Source of the DNA: Zhihengliuella salsuginis
GTDB lineage: Bacteria > Actinomycetota > Actinomycetes > Actinomycetales > Micrococcaceae
Length of the DNA stretch: 64,000 nucleotides
Direction of reading: 5' to 3'
Assembly: GCF_014651715.1 (NCBI RefSeq)
Contig: NZ_BMXK01000002.1
Span: forward strand, 186,001 to 250,000
Each line of letters begins with the position of its first letter. Position 1 is the stretch's first letter. The translations under genes were made by a program, and so were the position numbers. The notes beneath the pieces are model-generated. The model ran no database searches. It was not told where the DNA came from and saw nothing but the letters and a program-made list of their open reading frames with translations. Below, piece after piece: positions 27,022 to 36,435 of the stretch.

Positions 27022-29097
27022 CTACCGGGCGCCGGCCCTCTTCGCCGCCTTCCCGGCCGCGCGCTTGCGGGCCAGCACGATCTTCTCGTCGATCGGCGCG
27101 TCCTTCGAGGCGCGCAGGGTGCGGAAGTACTCCATGGCCTCGTCCTGGCGCTCCGCCTCGATGCCGGAGACGATGTCGGCGCGCAGGTGGGCCTGCGTGT
27201 AGCCGAACGAGTCGACCAGGTCCTGGGCGTGCGGGCGCAGGCGCGCCAGCAGGCGGTTGATGTACGGGCCCAGGGTGCGGGCGCGCTGGCCCGAGAGCAG
27301 CCCGGACATCTGGAACCAGCCCAGGTCCGCCTCGATCAGGCACAGGCCGAACAGGTCGCGCAGCCACGTGACGACCGACCGGGTACCCGGGTCCTCGATC
27401 TTCTCGACCTGGCGGGTGAACGCCTCCCACTGCAGCAGCTCGGCGTGCGCGCGCGCAGCGGAGATGATCTGCTCCTGGCGTTCATTGAACACGGCGGCGG
27501 CCTGCGCCTGCGGCAGCTTGGCCGCCCCCTTGAGGTCCTCGGCCACCTCGGCGACCATCGTCCGCACCCGCTCGGCGAGCAGGTCCCGCTGCGTGTCCGG
27601 GTCCTTGAGGAAGTTCGCGCTGCGCTTCTCGCTGCCGGCGTCCGTCCACGTCTGCGCCAGCTGGCGCAGGCCCGACTGGTTCAGGGCGACGCCCTCGGCC
27701 CGCCGCACCACGTACCTGGTGAGGGCGCCGGCGTCCAGCTTGCGGAACTCCTGGGCGTAGTCCGCCAGCAGGCGCTTGGCGACCAGCTGCAGCAGCACGT
27801 TGTTGTCGCCCTCGAAGGTGACGTAGACGTCCAGGTCGGCGCGCAGCGACGTGAACCGGTTCTTCGTGATGAACCCCGCCCCGCCGCACGCCTCGCGGCA
27901 CTCCTGGACGATGTCCAGGGCGTTCCACGTCGACAGCGGCTTCAGCGCGGCCGCGAGGGTCTCCAGGTCCTGGCGCTCGTCGTCGGTGGCGTCCTTGCTG
28001 AAGACCTCGTGGAACTTCTCGAGCAGCTCCTCGTGCGCGAAGCTCATCGCGTAGGTCGCGGCGACCCGCGGGAGCAGCCGGCGCTGGTGGCGCTGGTAGT
28101 CGAGGAGTACCTCCTCCGCCGTGTCGCTCGACGCGTTGAACTGCCGGCGCTCGTTGGCGTAGCCGACCGCGATCTGCAGGGCGACCTTCGACGCGGCCGT
28201 CGCCGCGCCGTCGAGCGAGACCCGGCCCTGGACCAGGGTGCCGAGCATGGTGAAGAACCGGCGGCCCGGGCTCTCGATGGGGGAGGAGTAGGTCCCGTCA
28301 GGGGCGACGTCCCCGTACCGGTTCAGCAGGTTCGTCCGCGGGAAGCGCACGTGGTCGAAGTGCAGGCGGCCGTTGTCGATGCCGTTCAGGCCGCCCTTGA
28401 GGCCGTCGTCCTCGCCGCCGATGCCCGGCAGGAAGCCGTCCTCGTCCCGGATGGGGACGTAGAACGCGTGCACCCCGTGGTTCACCCCCGCCGTGATCAG
28501 CTGGGCGAAGACCACCGCGGCCTTCCCGTGCAGCCCGGCGTTGCCGAGGAACTCCTTCCACGCCGCACGGAACGGCGTGTGGAGGACGAACTCCTCCGCG
28601 GCCGGGTCGTAGGTCGCCGTCGTCGCGATCGACGCCACGTCGGACCCGTGCCCGATCTCCGTCATCGCGAACGCCCCCGGGATGTCCATGTTCATGATCC
28701 CCGGCAGCCACTGGTCCTGGTGCTCGCGCGTGCCCAGGTGCAGGACGGCCGAACCGAACAGCCCCCACTGGACCCCGGCCTTGATCTGCAGGGACGGGTC
28801 CGCGACGACGAGCTCCTCGAACCCCGCGATGTTCCCGCCCGGGTTCTCCTGGCCGCCCAGCCGCTCCGGGAACGCCCGGTGCACCGCCTTCTGCTCCACG
28901 AGGTACCCGAGCTGGTCGAGCACCCGCTCACGGTGCTCGTCCATGCTCTGGCCCTCGATCTTCTGCGTGCGCGGCTCGGCTGCCAGCGCGCGGGACGTGC
29001 GCCGGACGTCGGCCCAGCGCCCCAGCAGCTGCTCGCCGAGGGCCGCCACGTCGACGCGCGGGTCCTCGGTTGTCGACTCGGGTACGTCTTGGCTCAT
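27022..29097 (-). CDS. Acyl-CoA oxidase/dehydrogenase family protein
   Basis: The 691-residue product is longer than ordinary acyl-CoA dehydrogenases and resembles acyl-CoA oxidases (ACOX). It has FGSAVLHLGTREHQDQWLPG, the flavin-site segment AMTEIGHGSDV, RREACGGAGF-like CREACGGAGFITKNR and the ACOX motif VTFEGDNNVLLQ. It would oxidise acyl-CoA at the alpha-beta bond with FAD; whether oxygen or ETF takes the electrons is not shown. ATG at 29097 overlaps the stop of tetR (ATGA), so the regulator and the enzyme are coupled. Confidence 0.88.
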   Translation of the reverse strand: MSQDVPESTTEDPRVDVAALGEQLLGRWADVRRTSRALAAEPRTQKIEGQSMDEHRERVLDQLGYLVEQKAVHRAFPERLGGQENPGGNIAGFEELVVADPSLQIKAGVQWGLFGSAVLHLGTREHQDQWLPGIMNMDIPGAFAMTEIGHGSDVASIATTATYDPAAEEFVLHTPFRAAWKEFLGNAGLHGKAAVVFAQLITAGVNHGVHAFYVPIRDEDGFLPGIGGEDDGLKGGLNGIDNGRLHFDHVRFPRTNLLNRYGDVAPDGTYSSPIESPGRRFFTMLGTLVQGRVSLDGAATAASKVALQIAVGYANERRQFNASSDTAEEVLLDYQRHQRRLLPRVAATYAMSFAHEELLEKFHEVFSKDATDDERQDLETLAAALKPLSTWNALDIVQECREACGGAGFITKNRFTSLRADLDVYVTFEGDNNVLLQLVAKRLLADYAQEFRKLDAGALTRYVVRRAEGVALNQSGLRQLAQTWTDAGSEKRSANFLKDPDTQRDLLAERVRTMVAEVAEDLKGAAKLPQAQAAAVFNERQEQIISAARAHAELLQWEAFTRQVEKIEDPGTRSVVTWLRDLFGLCLIEADLGWFQMSGLLSGQRARTLGPYINRLLARLRPHAQDLVDSFGYTQAHLRADIVSGIEAERQDEAMEYFRTLRASKDAPIDEKIVLARKRAAGKAAKRAGAR

Positions 29098-29792
29098 GAC
29101 CTGGCCTTTCGTGAAGGGCTGCTGATGCCGTGCACCAGCCAGCCGGTAATCGTGTTGGTGAGTTCTGCGTGTGTGGGCTTCGCGTCCGAGGCGGGCATGC
29201 GCAGCCACGCCTCGCCCGCGGCGCGCACCATGCCGATCGAGGCCTGCGGCCACAACTGCGCTCGCCGGTCGCTGCCGGTCGAGGGCTCGGTGCGGTTCAG
29301 GTAGCGGGTGAGGGATTCCGCCATCATCGTCGTGATGTCTCGGAAGAACGTGTCGAGCGGTTCCTCGTCGTCGGCCGCCTCCGTCCGGGCCCCGGCGGCG
29401 AACGGGTCGTGGTCGAGGGCCGTGACGAAGAAGTAGACGTTGGGCGAGCGCTGCGCCATGGCGAGGTAGGCGGAGACCATCTGGTGCAGGCCCTCCTCCT
29501 CCGTGGGCGCGGCCTTGCCGGCCTCCAGCACGGTGGTGCGCATGTGCTCGACGACCAGCCGCCCGAGGGCCCGGCGCAGGCCCGACTTGTCGCCGAAGTA
29601 CCGGTAGAAGACCGACTTGCTGGTGCTGGCCTCCGCCGCGATGTCCTCCATGGACGCGCCCGGCCCCAGGCGGTGGATGGCCTTGCGGGCGATGCGCAGC
29701 AGGTCCAGCCGCCGGGACTCCCGGTGGGCCTCCCAGCGCGCGGCGCGTCCATCCTGTTCCGGGGCGGGGCCCCGATCATTCTCCGAGTTCAC
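29094..29792 (-). CDS. TetR family transcriptional regulator
   Basis: The 232-residue product has a TetR helix-turn-helix at about residues 45-68 (MEDIAAEASTSKSVFYRYFGDKSGLRRAL) and a helical ligand-binding domain. It starts with GTG at 29792, directly next to a 5-base inverted repeat. It is encoded upstream of the acyl-CoA oxidase gene and divergent from the thiolase operon, so it probably represses both in response to an acyl-CoA or fatty acid. The ligand is unknown. Confidence 0.9.
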   Translation of the reverse strand: MNSENDRGPAPEQDGRAARWEAHRESRRLDLLRIARKAIHRLGPGASMEDIAAEASTSKSVFYRYFGDKSGLRRALGRLVVEHMRTTVLEAGKAAPTEEEGLHQMVSAYLAMAQRSPNVYFFVTALDHDPFAAGARTEAADDEEPLDTFFRDITTMMAESLTRYLNRTEPSTGSDRRAQLWPQASIGMVRAAGEAWLRMPASDAKPTHAELTNTITGWLVHGISSPSRKARS

Positions 29793-29816
29793 GATACCGA
29801 GCGTATCAGGTAAGCT
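29788..29816 (+). promoter_or_regulatory. Thiolase operon promoter with a TetR operator in the spacer
   Basis: TTCACG (29788-29793) and TAAGCT (29811-29816) are 17 bases apart and form a plausible -35/-10 pair. The inverted repeat GATAC-CGAGC-GTATC (29793-29807) lies in the spacer. Binding of the adjacent TetR protein there would block RNA polymerase. Confidence 0.6.
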
Positions 29817-29877
29817 CGGTCACAGTGGTGCGGAGCACACATTCGATCCGCACCGAGGACCGATTCCAGGAGGAACC

Positions 29878-31206
29878 ATGGCCACTTCCACGTCGTCAGC
29901 CGCTTCGCCGAGCCAGGCATCGCAGGGCGTCCGCCCCGTCGTCGTCATCGGCGGCAACCGCATCCCGTTCGCGCGTTCGAACGGCGCCTACGCGGACGCC
30001 TCGAACCAGGACATGCTCACCGCCGCCCTCGACGGCCTGGTGGCGCGCTTCGGCCTGCAGGGCCAGCGGATCGGCGCGGTCGCCGCCGGTGCGGTGCTCA
30101 AGCACTCGCGCGACTTCAACCTCGTGCGCGAGTCCGTTCTCGGGACCGCACTGGACCCGACGACGCCGGCGTACGACGTGCAGATGGCCTGCGCGACCGG
30201 CATGGAGGCCATCGGCTCCCTGGCCAACAAGATCAAGCTCGGGCAGCTCGACTCGGCCATCGGCGGGGGCGTCGACACGACGTCCGACGCGCCGATCGCC
30301 GTCAGCGAGGGCCTGCGCCGGGTCCTGCTCGAACTGGCGCGGGCGCGCACGCCGAAGCAGCGCCTGGCGGCCCTGTCCAAGTTCCGCCCGAAGGACCTCG
30401 CGCCGCACGCCCCCGGCACCGGCGAACCGCGCACGGGGCTGTCGATGGGCGAGCACCAGGCGCTGACGACCGCCGCGTGGGGCGTCTCCCGCGAGGCGCA
30501 GGACGAGCTGGCCCTGAAGAGCCACCACAACCTCGCCGCCGCCTACGAACGCAACTTCTTCGACGACCTCATCACCGAGTACCGGGGTGTCGGCCGCGAC
30601 AACAACCTGCGCCCCTCCACCACGCTGGAGAAACTCGGCAGTCTCAAGCCGGCCTTCGGGCGGGACCTCGGCGACAAGGCGACCATGACGGCCGGCAACT
30701 CGACGCCGCTGACCGACGGCGCGTCCTCGGTCCTCCTCGGCTCCGAGGAGTTCGCCCGCGCCAACGACCTGCCGATGCTGGCGAACTTCGTCGACTTCGA
30801 GGCCGCCTCGGTCGACTTCGTGCGCGGCAAGGAGGGGCTGCTCATGGCTCCCGCCTACGCGGTCCCGCGGCTCCTCGCCCGCCAGGGGCTGACGCTGCAG
30901 GACTTCGACTTCTACGAGATCCACGAGGCGTTCGCGGGAACGGTCCTGTCCACCCTGGCCGCGTGGGAGGACGAGGATTTCTGCCGGAACAAGCTCGGCC
31001 TGGACGCCCCGCTCGGCTCGATCGACCGGTCCAAGCTCAACGTCGCCGGCTCGTCGCTCGCCGCCGGGCACCCGTTCGCCGCCACGGGCGGGCGCATCGT
31101 CGCCACCCTGGCCAAGCTGCTGCACGAGAAGGGCTCGGGCCGCGGCCTGATCTCCGTCTGCGCGGCCGGCGGCCAGGGCGTCGTCGCCGTTCTGGAGGCA
31201 CGCTAG
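29878..31206 (+). CDS. Acetyl-CoA acetyltransferase / 3-ketoacyl-CoA thiolase
   Basis: The 442-residue thiolase cleaves or forms 3-ketoacyl-CoA. The nucleophile Cys is in MACATGMEAIG (about residue 104), the catalytic His is in AAGHPFAATGGR (about 398) and the second Cys is in VCAAGGQG (about 428). EIHEAFAGT supplies the usual Asn/His loop. A strong AGGAGG site precedes ATG at 29878. fabG4 follows at once (the stop ends at 31206 and the ATG is at 31207). It probably works in beta-oxidation with the divergent acyl-CoA oxidase. Confidence 0.93.
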   Translation: MATSTSSAASPSQASQGVRPVVVIGGNRIPFARSNGAYADASNQDMLTAALDGLVARFGLQGQRIGAVAAGAVLKHSRDFNLVRESVLGTALDPTTPAYDVQMACATGMEAIGSLANKIKLGQLDSAIGGGVDTTSDAPIAVSEGLRRVLLELARARTPKQRLAALSKFRPKDLAPHAPGTGEPRTGLSMGEHQALTTAAWGVSREAQDELALKSHHNLAAAYERNFFDDLITEYRGVGRDNNLRPSTTLEKLGSLKPAFGRDLGDKATMTAGNSTPLTDGASSVLLGSEEFARANDLPMLANFVDFEAASVDFVRGKEGLLMAPAYAVPRLLARQGLTLQDFDFYEIHEAFAGTVLSTLAAWEDEDFCRNKLGLDAPLGSIDRSKLNVAGSSLAAGHPFAATGGRIVATLAKLLHEKGSGRGLISVCAAGGQGVVAVLEAR

Positions 31207-32544
31207 ATGACCAACCAGTACCAGAAACTCGTCAACACGGGGCTGACCAAGAAGATCGCCAAGCAGCTCGGGCTGCCGCGCCCGGCCGTCCTGCGCCGCC
31301 ACGCGGCGGGGGCGCCGCTCGTCCCCGGACCCGTGGTGGTCCTCGGCGACGGGGCGTCCGCGCAGCCGACCGCCGACCTCCTGCTCGGCTGGGGCCTCGA
31401 CGTCCTGCGGCACCTGCCGCCGGGGCGCATGGTGGGCGCCGTCGTCGTCGCGTACGACGACGTGGCCCGCCCGGGCGACCTCGCCGACGTCGCGCTGAAC
31501 CTCGGCCCCGCCGTGAAGTCCCTGGTGCCCGGGGGGCGAGTGGTCTCCATCTCGCGGCCCGCGGGCGACGGGAAGGACCCCGAGCTGGCCGCCGCCCGGC
31601 AGGGCGTCGACGGCCTGATGCGCTCGCTGGGGCGCGAACTGCGCGGCGGAGCGACGGCCAACGGCCTGCTGCTCGCCGAGGGCGTCGACATGGGCGCCCC
31701 CTCGGCGCAGGCCGCCCTGCGCTTCCTCCTCTCGGGTCGGAGCGCCTACGTCGACGGCCAGTTCCTCGAGGTCTCCGACGGGCGCGGGAAGCTCCCGGAG
31801 GACTGGGAGAAGCCGCTGGCCGGCAAGGTCGCCGTCGTGACCGGCGCCGCCCGCGGCATCGGCGCGTCGATCGCGGCGACGCTCGCCCGCGACGGCGCCA
31901 CGGTGGTCGCCGTCGACGTCCCCGCGGCCGGCAGCGCGCTCGCGCGCGTCGCCAACGACGTGCGCGGCACGGCGCTGCAGCTCGACGTCACCCGGGCGGA
32001 CGCCGGGCACCTGATCATCGAGCACGCGACCCAGCGCCACGGCCGGCTCGACATCGTCGTCCACAACGCCGGGATCACGCGCGACAAGCTGCTCGCCAAC
32101 ATGGACGAGGGGCGGTGGAAGTCGGTGATCGCCGTGAACACCGAGTCGCAGCTGCGCATGAACCAGGCGTTCCTCGCAGCCGGACTGCCCGGGCTGCGCG
32201 TCGTCTCCCTCGCCTCCACAAGCGGTATCGCCGGCAACCGCGGGCAGACCAACTACGCGGCCTCCAAGGGCGGGGTGATGGGGATGGTCCGCGCCTCCTC
32301 GGCGGCCTTCGCCGACATCGACGGCGGCATCAACGCCGTGGCGCCGGGCTTCATCGAGACCGAGATGACCGCCCGGGTCCCGGTGGCGACCCGCGCCGTC
32401 GCGCGCATGGTCATGCCGTCGCTGATGCAGGGCGGCCTGCCCGTCGACGTGGCCGAGGCGATCTCGTTCCTCGCCTCCGATGCGGCCGCCGGCGTCAACG
32501 GCGAGACGCTGCGCGTCTGCGGCCAGAGCCTGATCGGCAGGTGA
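31207..32544 (+). CDS. High-molecular-weight 3-oxoacyl reductase (FabG4 type)
   Basis: The 445-residue product has a flavodoxin-like N-terminal half and a classical SDR C-terminal half. The cofactor motif VVTGAARGIGASIA is at about residue 210, NAGIT at about 290 and the active site has YAASK (in GQTNYAASKGGVMG). This is the layout of FabG4-type reductases of mycobacteria, which use NADH and 3-oxoacyl-CoA. It ends 5 bases before the MaoC start, so thiolase, reductase and hydratase form one unit. Confidence 0.92.
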   Translation: MTNQYQKLVNTGLTKKIAKQLGLPRPAVLRRHAAGAPLVPGPVVVLGDGASAQPTADLLLGWGLDVLRHLPPGRMVGAVVVAYDDVARPGDLADVALNLGPAVKSLVPGGRVVSISRPAGDGKDPELAAARQGVDGLMRSLGRELRGGATANGLLLAEGVDMGAPSAQAALRFLLSGRSAYVDGQFLEVSDGRGKLPEDWEKPLAGKVAVVTGAARGIGASIAATLARDGATVVAVDVPAAGSALARVANDVRGTALQLDVTRADAGHLIIEHATQRHGRLDIVVHNAGITRDKLLANMDEGRWKSVIAVNTESQLRMNQAFLAAGLPGLRVVSLASTSGIAGNRGQTNYAASKGGVMGMVRASSAAFADIDGGINAVAPGFIETEMTARVPVATRAVARMVMPSLMQGGLPVDVAEAISFLASDAAAGVNGETLRVCGQSLIGR

Positions 32545-32549
32545 GGCGG

Positions 32550-33494
32550 ATGAGTGGAACGGCCGAACGCCGCTGCATCGACCTGCCGGAGGTCCCCGCG
32601 CTCGGCGGGATCTACGCGGCCGCGGTCAAGAAGACCGCCGCCAGCCGGATCGGCGGAGTGCTCCCCGGCGGCGGACGGCGCCGGGGAGCGGACGACGACG
32701 GCCGGTGGCAGCTGCCCGCCGTCGAGCACCGGGTCCGCCGCCTGCGCGTCGACACCGGACGGCTGACCCGCTACCAGCGGCTCATGGGCGACACGGTGCG
32801 CGAGGACCTGCCGTCGGTCTTCGTGCACGGGCTCGCGTTCCCGGTCGCCATGAGCGTCATGGTGGACGACGGGTTCCCGCTGCCCCTGCTGGGCATGGTG
32901 CACCTGTCCAACCGCGTCGAGCATCTGCGGCGCATCCGCCCCGGCGAGGAGCTCTCGGTGCGCGCGTGGGCCGAGGACCTGCGTCCGCACTTCGCCGGCG
33001 CCCAGGTCGACGTCGTCGCCGAGGTCGGCGCCGGGGGAGAGGCCGTCTGGCGGGGCGTGTCGACCTACCTGGCCAAGGGGGTCGACCTGCCCGGGCGGAC
33101 GCGGCCGGAGCGCCCGGAGAAGCCGGTCTTCACGGCCCCGACGCGCACCGGCCAGTGGCGCCTGGCCGCCGACACCGGCCGCGCCTACGCGGGCGTGCTC
33201 GGCGACTGGAACCCCATCCACCTGACCAGCCTGTCGGCCCGGGCGCTGGGCATGAAGCGGCACATCGCGCACGGCATGTACCTCGCCGGGCGGGCGCTGG
33301 CGGGCGCAGCCCCGCGTGAGGGCGGCTACGAGTGGGGCATCGAGTTCGCGTCCCCCGTGTTCCTGCCCGGAACCGTGGACTTCTCGGTGGCGGACGCGGA
33401 GGGCGGGGCAGATCCCTACGGCACCGTGGCCTTCACGGGGTGGCGGCGCGGCGCCTCGCGCGAGCACTTCTCCGGGTACGTCGCACCCCGGTGA
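32550..33494 (+). CDS. MaoC family (R)-hydratase/dehydratase
   Basis: The 314-residue product has two hot-dog halves. The second carries the hydratase motif GDWNPIHLTSLSARALG, with Asp and His as catalytic residues, then HIAHGMYLAGRAL. It would hydrate enoyl-CoA to 3-hydroxyacyl-CoA. ATG at 32550 lies 5 bases after the fabG4 stop. It is the last gene of the thiolase operon and ends one base before the convergent mshA stop, without a visible terminator. Confidence 0.88.
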   Translation: MSGTAERRCIDLPEVPALGGIYAAAVKKTAASRIGGVLPGGGRRRGADDDGRWQLPAVEHRVRRLRVDTGRLTRYQRLMGDTVREDLPSVFVHGLAFPVAMSVMVDDGFPLPLLGMVHLSNRVEHLRRIRPGEELSVRAWAEDLRPHFAGAQVDVVAEVGAGGEAVWRGVSTYLAKGVDLPGRTRPERPEKPVFTAPTRTGQWRLAADTGRAYAGVLGDWNPIHLTSLSARALGMKRHIAHGMYLAGRALAGAAPREGGYEWGIEFASPVFLPGTVDFSVADAEGGADPYGTVAFTGWRRGASREHFSGYVAPR

Positions 33495-33495
33495 G

Positions 33496-34782
33496 CTAGT
33501 GGTGGCAGGGGCTGAAGCCGAGCAGGCCGAGATCCCGGACCGCGTGCGAGCGGTACAGCGAGAGCATCGTGCGTGCGGCCTGGTTCCAGTCGAACCGGTC
33601 CGCATGCACGGCCGCCTGCCGGCCCCACTGCTCGAGGACGTCGCGGCGCGCGCCGAGGGTCAGGAGCGCCTGGGCCCACGCCTCGGGCGTCTGCCCGACG
33701 ACGTGCCGGCCCGTCACGCCGTCGTGCACGATGTGGCGCAGCCCGCCGACCAGATTCGCCAGCACGGGCGTCCCGCAGGCCTGGGCCTCGGCGGCGACCA
33801 GCCCGAACGACTCGCTGTAGGACGGGACCGCCACGACGTCGGCGCCGCGGAACCAGGCCGCGAGCTCGGCCGGCGGCATGGGCTCGAGGAGCCGTGCAGT
33901 GACCGGGCCGCAGGCCGAGGGGAGCAGCCGTTCGAGGTCCAGCTCGTCCGGCCCGGAGTGCTGGCCGATCAGGACGGCCTCGCAGCGCGCCGCCGGGTCG
34001 AGCACGCCCACGCGCTTCAGCGCCTGCAGCAGGATGTGCGGCCCCTTGAGGTGCTGGATGCGCCCGGCGAAGACGATGCGCAACGGCCGCGACGACGCAG
34101 TCGCCCCCGCTGCCGGTTCCAGCCACCGGGCGGGGCCCTCGGTGCGGAAGACCGACCGTTCCACGCCCGGCGGTATCACGGCGATCGACGACGGCGAGGC
34201 GCCGTAGAGGTCGCGCAGCTCCTGGCACTCCGTCGGCGTGTTCGCGGTGAGGACGTCGGCTTCCGCCGCGAGCCGGTCCTCGGCCTCCAGCCGGGCCCGG
34301 GGTTCGACGGCCGTCGGGTCCTCGCGGAGCTTGACCCGGGCGAGCGTGTGCATCGTGTGAACGAGGGGGACGGACCATTCCGCGCTCAGTTGGAGGCCGG
34401 CGAGACCGGAGACCCAGTAGTGGCTGTGGACCGCGTCGGGTGCCGCCGTGTCAGCGTAGTGGCGGGCGACGGCCGCGGCGAGTTCCGGGACGAACTCCGC
34501 CAGGTCGTTCTTGGTGGCCGCGGCCGGGCCGGCCGGGAGGTGGTAGACCGTGACCCCCGGCGCCGGTTCGACGGCGTGGGCGGGCTCCGTCTCCGGGACC
34601 CGCGTGAAGACGTCGACCTCGACGCCCAGACGGGCGACGTGCCGGCACAGCTGGCGGACGTAGACGTTCATGCCTCCGGCGTCGCCGCCTCCGGGCTGGG
34701 TCAACGGCGAGGTGTGCAGGGAGAGCACGGCGATGCGCCGGACGTCCATCCGGTGTCCGTCAGGGGTGTCTTCGCCTGGCAC
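33496..34782 (-). CDS. mshA: D-inositol-3-phosphate glycosyltransferase MshA
   Basis: MshA starts mycothiol synthesis by joining GlcNAc from UDP-GlcNAc to inositol-3-phosphate. The 428-residue GT4 protein has the family motif LTQPGGGDAGGMNVYVRQL near residue 28, HSHYWVSGLAG (about 118) and ESFGLVAAEAQACGTPV (about 320), the donor-binding EX7E. GTG at 34782 has a strong GAGGAGG site; an ATG at 34749 has none. The gene stands alone; no other msh gene is in the window. Confidence 0.93.
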   Translation of the reverse strand: MPGEDTPDGHRMDVRRIAVLSLHTSPLTQPGGGDAGGMNVYVRQLCRHVARLGVEVDVFTRVPETEPAHAVEPAPGVTVYHLPAGPAAATKNDLAEFVPELAAAVARHYADTAAPDAVHSHYWVSGLAGLQLSAEWSVPLVHTMHTLARVKLREDPTAVEPRARLEAEDRLAAEADVLTANTPTECQELRDLYGASPSSIAVIPPGVERSVFRTEGPARWLEPAAGATASSRPLRIVFAGRIQHLKGPHILLQALKRVGVLDPAARCEAVLIGQHSGPDELDLERLLPSACGPVTARLLEPMPPAELAAWFRGADVVAVPSYSESFGLVAAEAQACGTPVLANLVGGLRHIVHDGVTGRHVVGQTPEAWAQALLTLGARRDVLEQWGRQAAVHADRFDWNQAARTMLSLYRSHAVRDLGLLGFSPCHH

Positions 34783-34850
34783 TGCTGGCCTCCTCGCCTC
34801 GTCGCATCGACTCGCGCCATTTTCTCACGGCTTCTGAACCGGCCAGGCCG

Positions 34851-34898
34851 AACAAGCCCTGAGCCTTGTAAGCTTGCGCACAAGGCTCAGGGCTTGTT
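34851..34898 (-). terminator. Terminator of wecB
   Basis: A perfect 19-base stem (34851-34869 with 34880-34898) with a 10-base loop lies just after the wecB stop and separates it from mshA on the same strand. Confidence 0.88.
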
Positions 34899-34906
34899 GT
34901 GATCGT

Positions 34907-36052
34907 CTACTGTTCGAATTCGGCGATGCGCTCGCCAACACCGAGGAGCTGGGCGACGGCGGCGACCGTGCGTTCCGCGGCGCGTCCGTCGCCGTAGGGA
35001 TTCACGGCGTTGGCCATCGCGGTGTAGTGCTCGTCGTCGTGCAGCAGTTCGGAGACCTCGGAGTAGATCCGCTCCTCATCGGTGCCGATCAGGACGACGG
35101 TGCCGGCGCTGACGGCCTCGGGGCGCTCCGTGTTCTCGCGCATGACCAGGACGGGCTTGCCGAGGCTCGGCGCCTCCTCCTGGACGCCGCCGGAATCGGT
35201 GAGGACGATGGTCGAGACGGAGAGCATGCGCGTGAACTCGCCGTAGGCCAGAGGCTCGGTGACGATCACGTTGTCGAGGCCCTCGAGCGCCGGCAGGACC
35301 GCTTCGCGGACGACGGGGTTCTTGTGGGCCGGCAGCACGATGGTCAGGTCCGGCTCCGCCTTGGCGATGCGGGCCAGGGCGCGGCCGACGCCCTCCATGG
35401 CTCCGCCCTGGTTCTCGCGGCGGTGGGTCGTGACCAGCAGGACCTTGCTGCCGGAGGCGGCGAGCTCCTCGAGCTGCGGGTCCGAGAACGGCACCTGCTT
35501 GTCGACGGTGGTCAGCAGGGCGTCGATGACGGTGTTTCCGGTGACCACGATGTCGTCGCCGTTGGTGTTCTCCGTCAGGAGGTTCTGCTTGCTCACCGAG
35601 GTCGGGGCGAGGTGCAGGCTCGCGATCTGGGAGGTCATCTTCCGGTTCGCCTCCTCGGGGAACGGGGAGAGGATGTTGAAGCTGCGCAGTCCGGCCTCGG
35701 CGTGGACGACCGGGATGCCGTGGTAGAAGGCGGCGATGGCCCCGGCGGTCGACGTCGTCGTGTCGCCCTGGACGATCACGGCGGCGGGCTTGTTCTCCCG
35801 GAAGATGGCGTCGAGGCCGTCGATGGTGCGGGTCATCACGCCGTTGAGGCTCTGGTTCGGGCGCATGATGTTCAGGTCGACGTCCGGCGCGATGTCGAAG
35901 AGCTCGTTGACCTGGTCCAGCATCTCGCGGTGCTGGCCGGTGACGACGACCCGGCTGTCGAACAGGTCCGAAGCCTCGAGGGCCTTGACGATCGGGGCCA
36001 TCTTGATGGCTTCCGGACGGGTGCCATAGATGGGCATGATCACTGGTCGCAT
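34907..36052 (-). CDS. wecB: UDP-N-acetylglucosamine 2-epimerase
   Basis: The 381-residue enzyme converts UDP-GlcNAc to UDP-ManNAc. It begins with PIYGTRPEAIKMAPIVKAL and VVTGQHREMLDQV, and later has TDSGGVQEEAPSLGKPVLV, all typical of the family. I choose ATG at 36052 because AAGGGGAAAA precedes it; the longer open frame upstream is spurious. It is divergent from wecC, which uses its product. Confidence 0.95.
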   Translation of the reverse strand: MRPVIMPIYGTRPEAIKMAPIVKALEASDLFDSRVVVTGQHREMLDQVNELFDIAPDVDLNIMRPNQSLNGVMTRTIDGLDAIFRENKPAAVIVQGDTTTSTAGAIAAFYHGIPVVHAEAGLRSFNILSPFPEEANRKMTSQIASLHLAPTSVSKQNLLTENTNGDDIVVTGNTVIDALLTTVDKQVPFSDPQLEELAASGSKVLLVTTHRRENQGGAMEGVGRALARIAKAEPDLTIVLPAHKNPVVREAVLPALEGLDNVIVTEPLAYGEFTRMLSVSTIVLTDSGGVQEEAPSLGKPVLVMRENTERPEAVSAGTVVLIGTDEERIYSEVSELLHDDEHYTAMANAVNPYGDGRAAERTVAAVAQLLGVGERIAEFEQ

Positions 36053-36435
36053 AGTGGTGCTTTTTCCCCTTGGTGTCAGGTCGTTTCGCTCGTTCGAGGT
36101 ATTCGGCACCACTGTACCAACGGTGGCGGGGATTCTTTGAAGGGCGCTGCCGGGCGATATCCGCCGATTATTAAGGGTTCGTGATCTACGTCGCGGCGGA
36201 CGGTGCCCGCGGGGACTGTCTCCGAGTCCGCGCCCGCGCGGGGCCGCATCGGACGCGAGCTGGCGCAGTGTTAGGATTTTGTCCGCGGAGTGGCGGACGG
36301 CTCGCGATTTCGCATCTACGCGTATCTTCGGTTCACGGGCCGCCAGCGGTGCCGTGCGGTGAATCAATTCGACCCTTCCGGGTGGTTCGCTCCGACCAAT
36401 CGACAGCAAGACAGAGAACAGGTGAGGAAGCCTCT
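36053..36435. promoter_or_regulatory. Divergent promoter region between wecB and wecC
   Basis: This 383-base stretch has no gene I can support. On the plus strand TAGGAT (36272-36277) is the likely -10 for wecC, followed by a TCCGC/GCGGA repeat (36282-36297). On the minus strand TACAGT (36116-36111) could be the -10 for wecB. The leaders are about 155 and 55 bases. The wecC leader is long, but I see no known riboswitch fold. Confidence 0.45.

Noticed and set aside
30477-33494. Open frame of about 1000 codons on the plus strand
   Set aside because: Its first two thirds are Arg/Pro-rich shadow of the thiolase and fabG4 genes in another frame. Only the part from 32550 (MaoC) is real.
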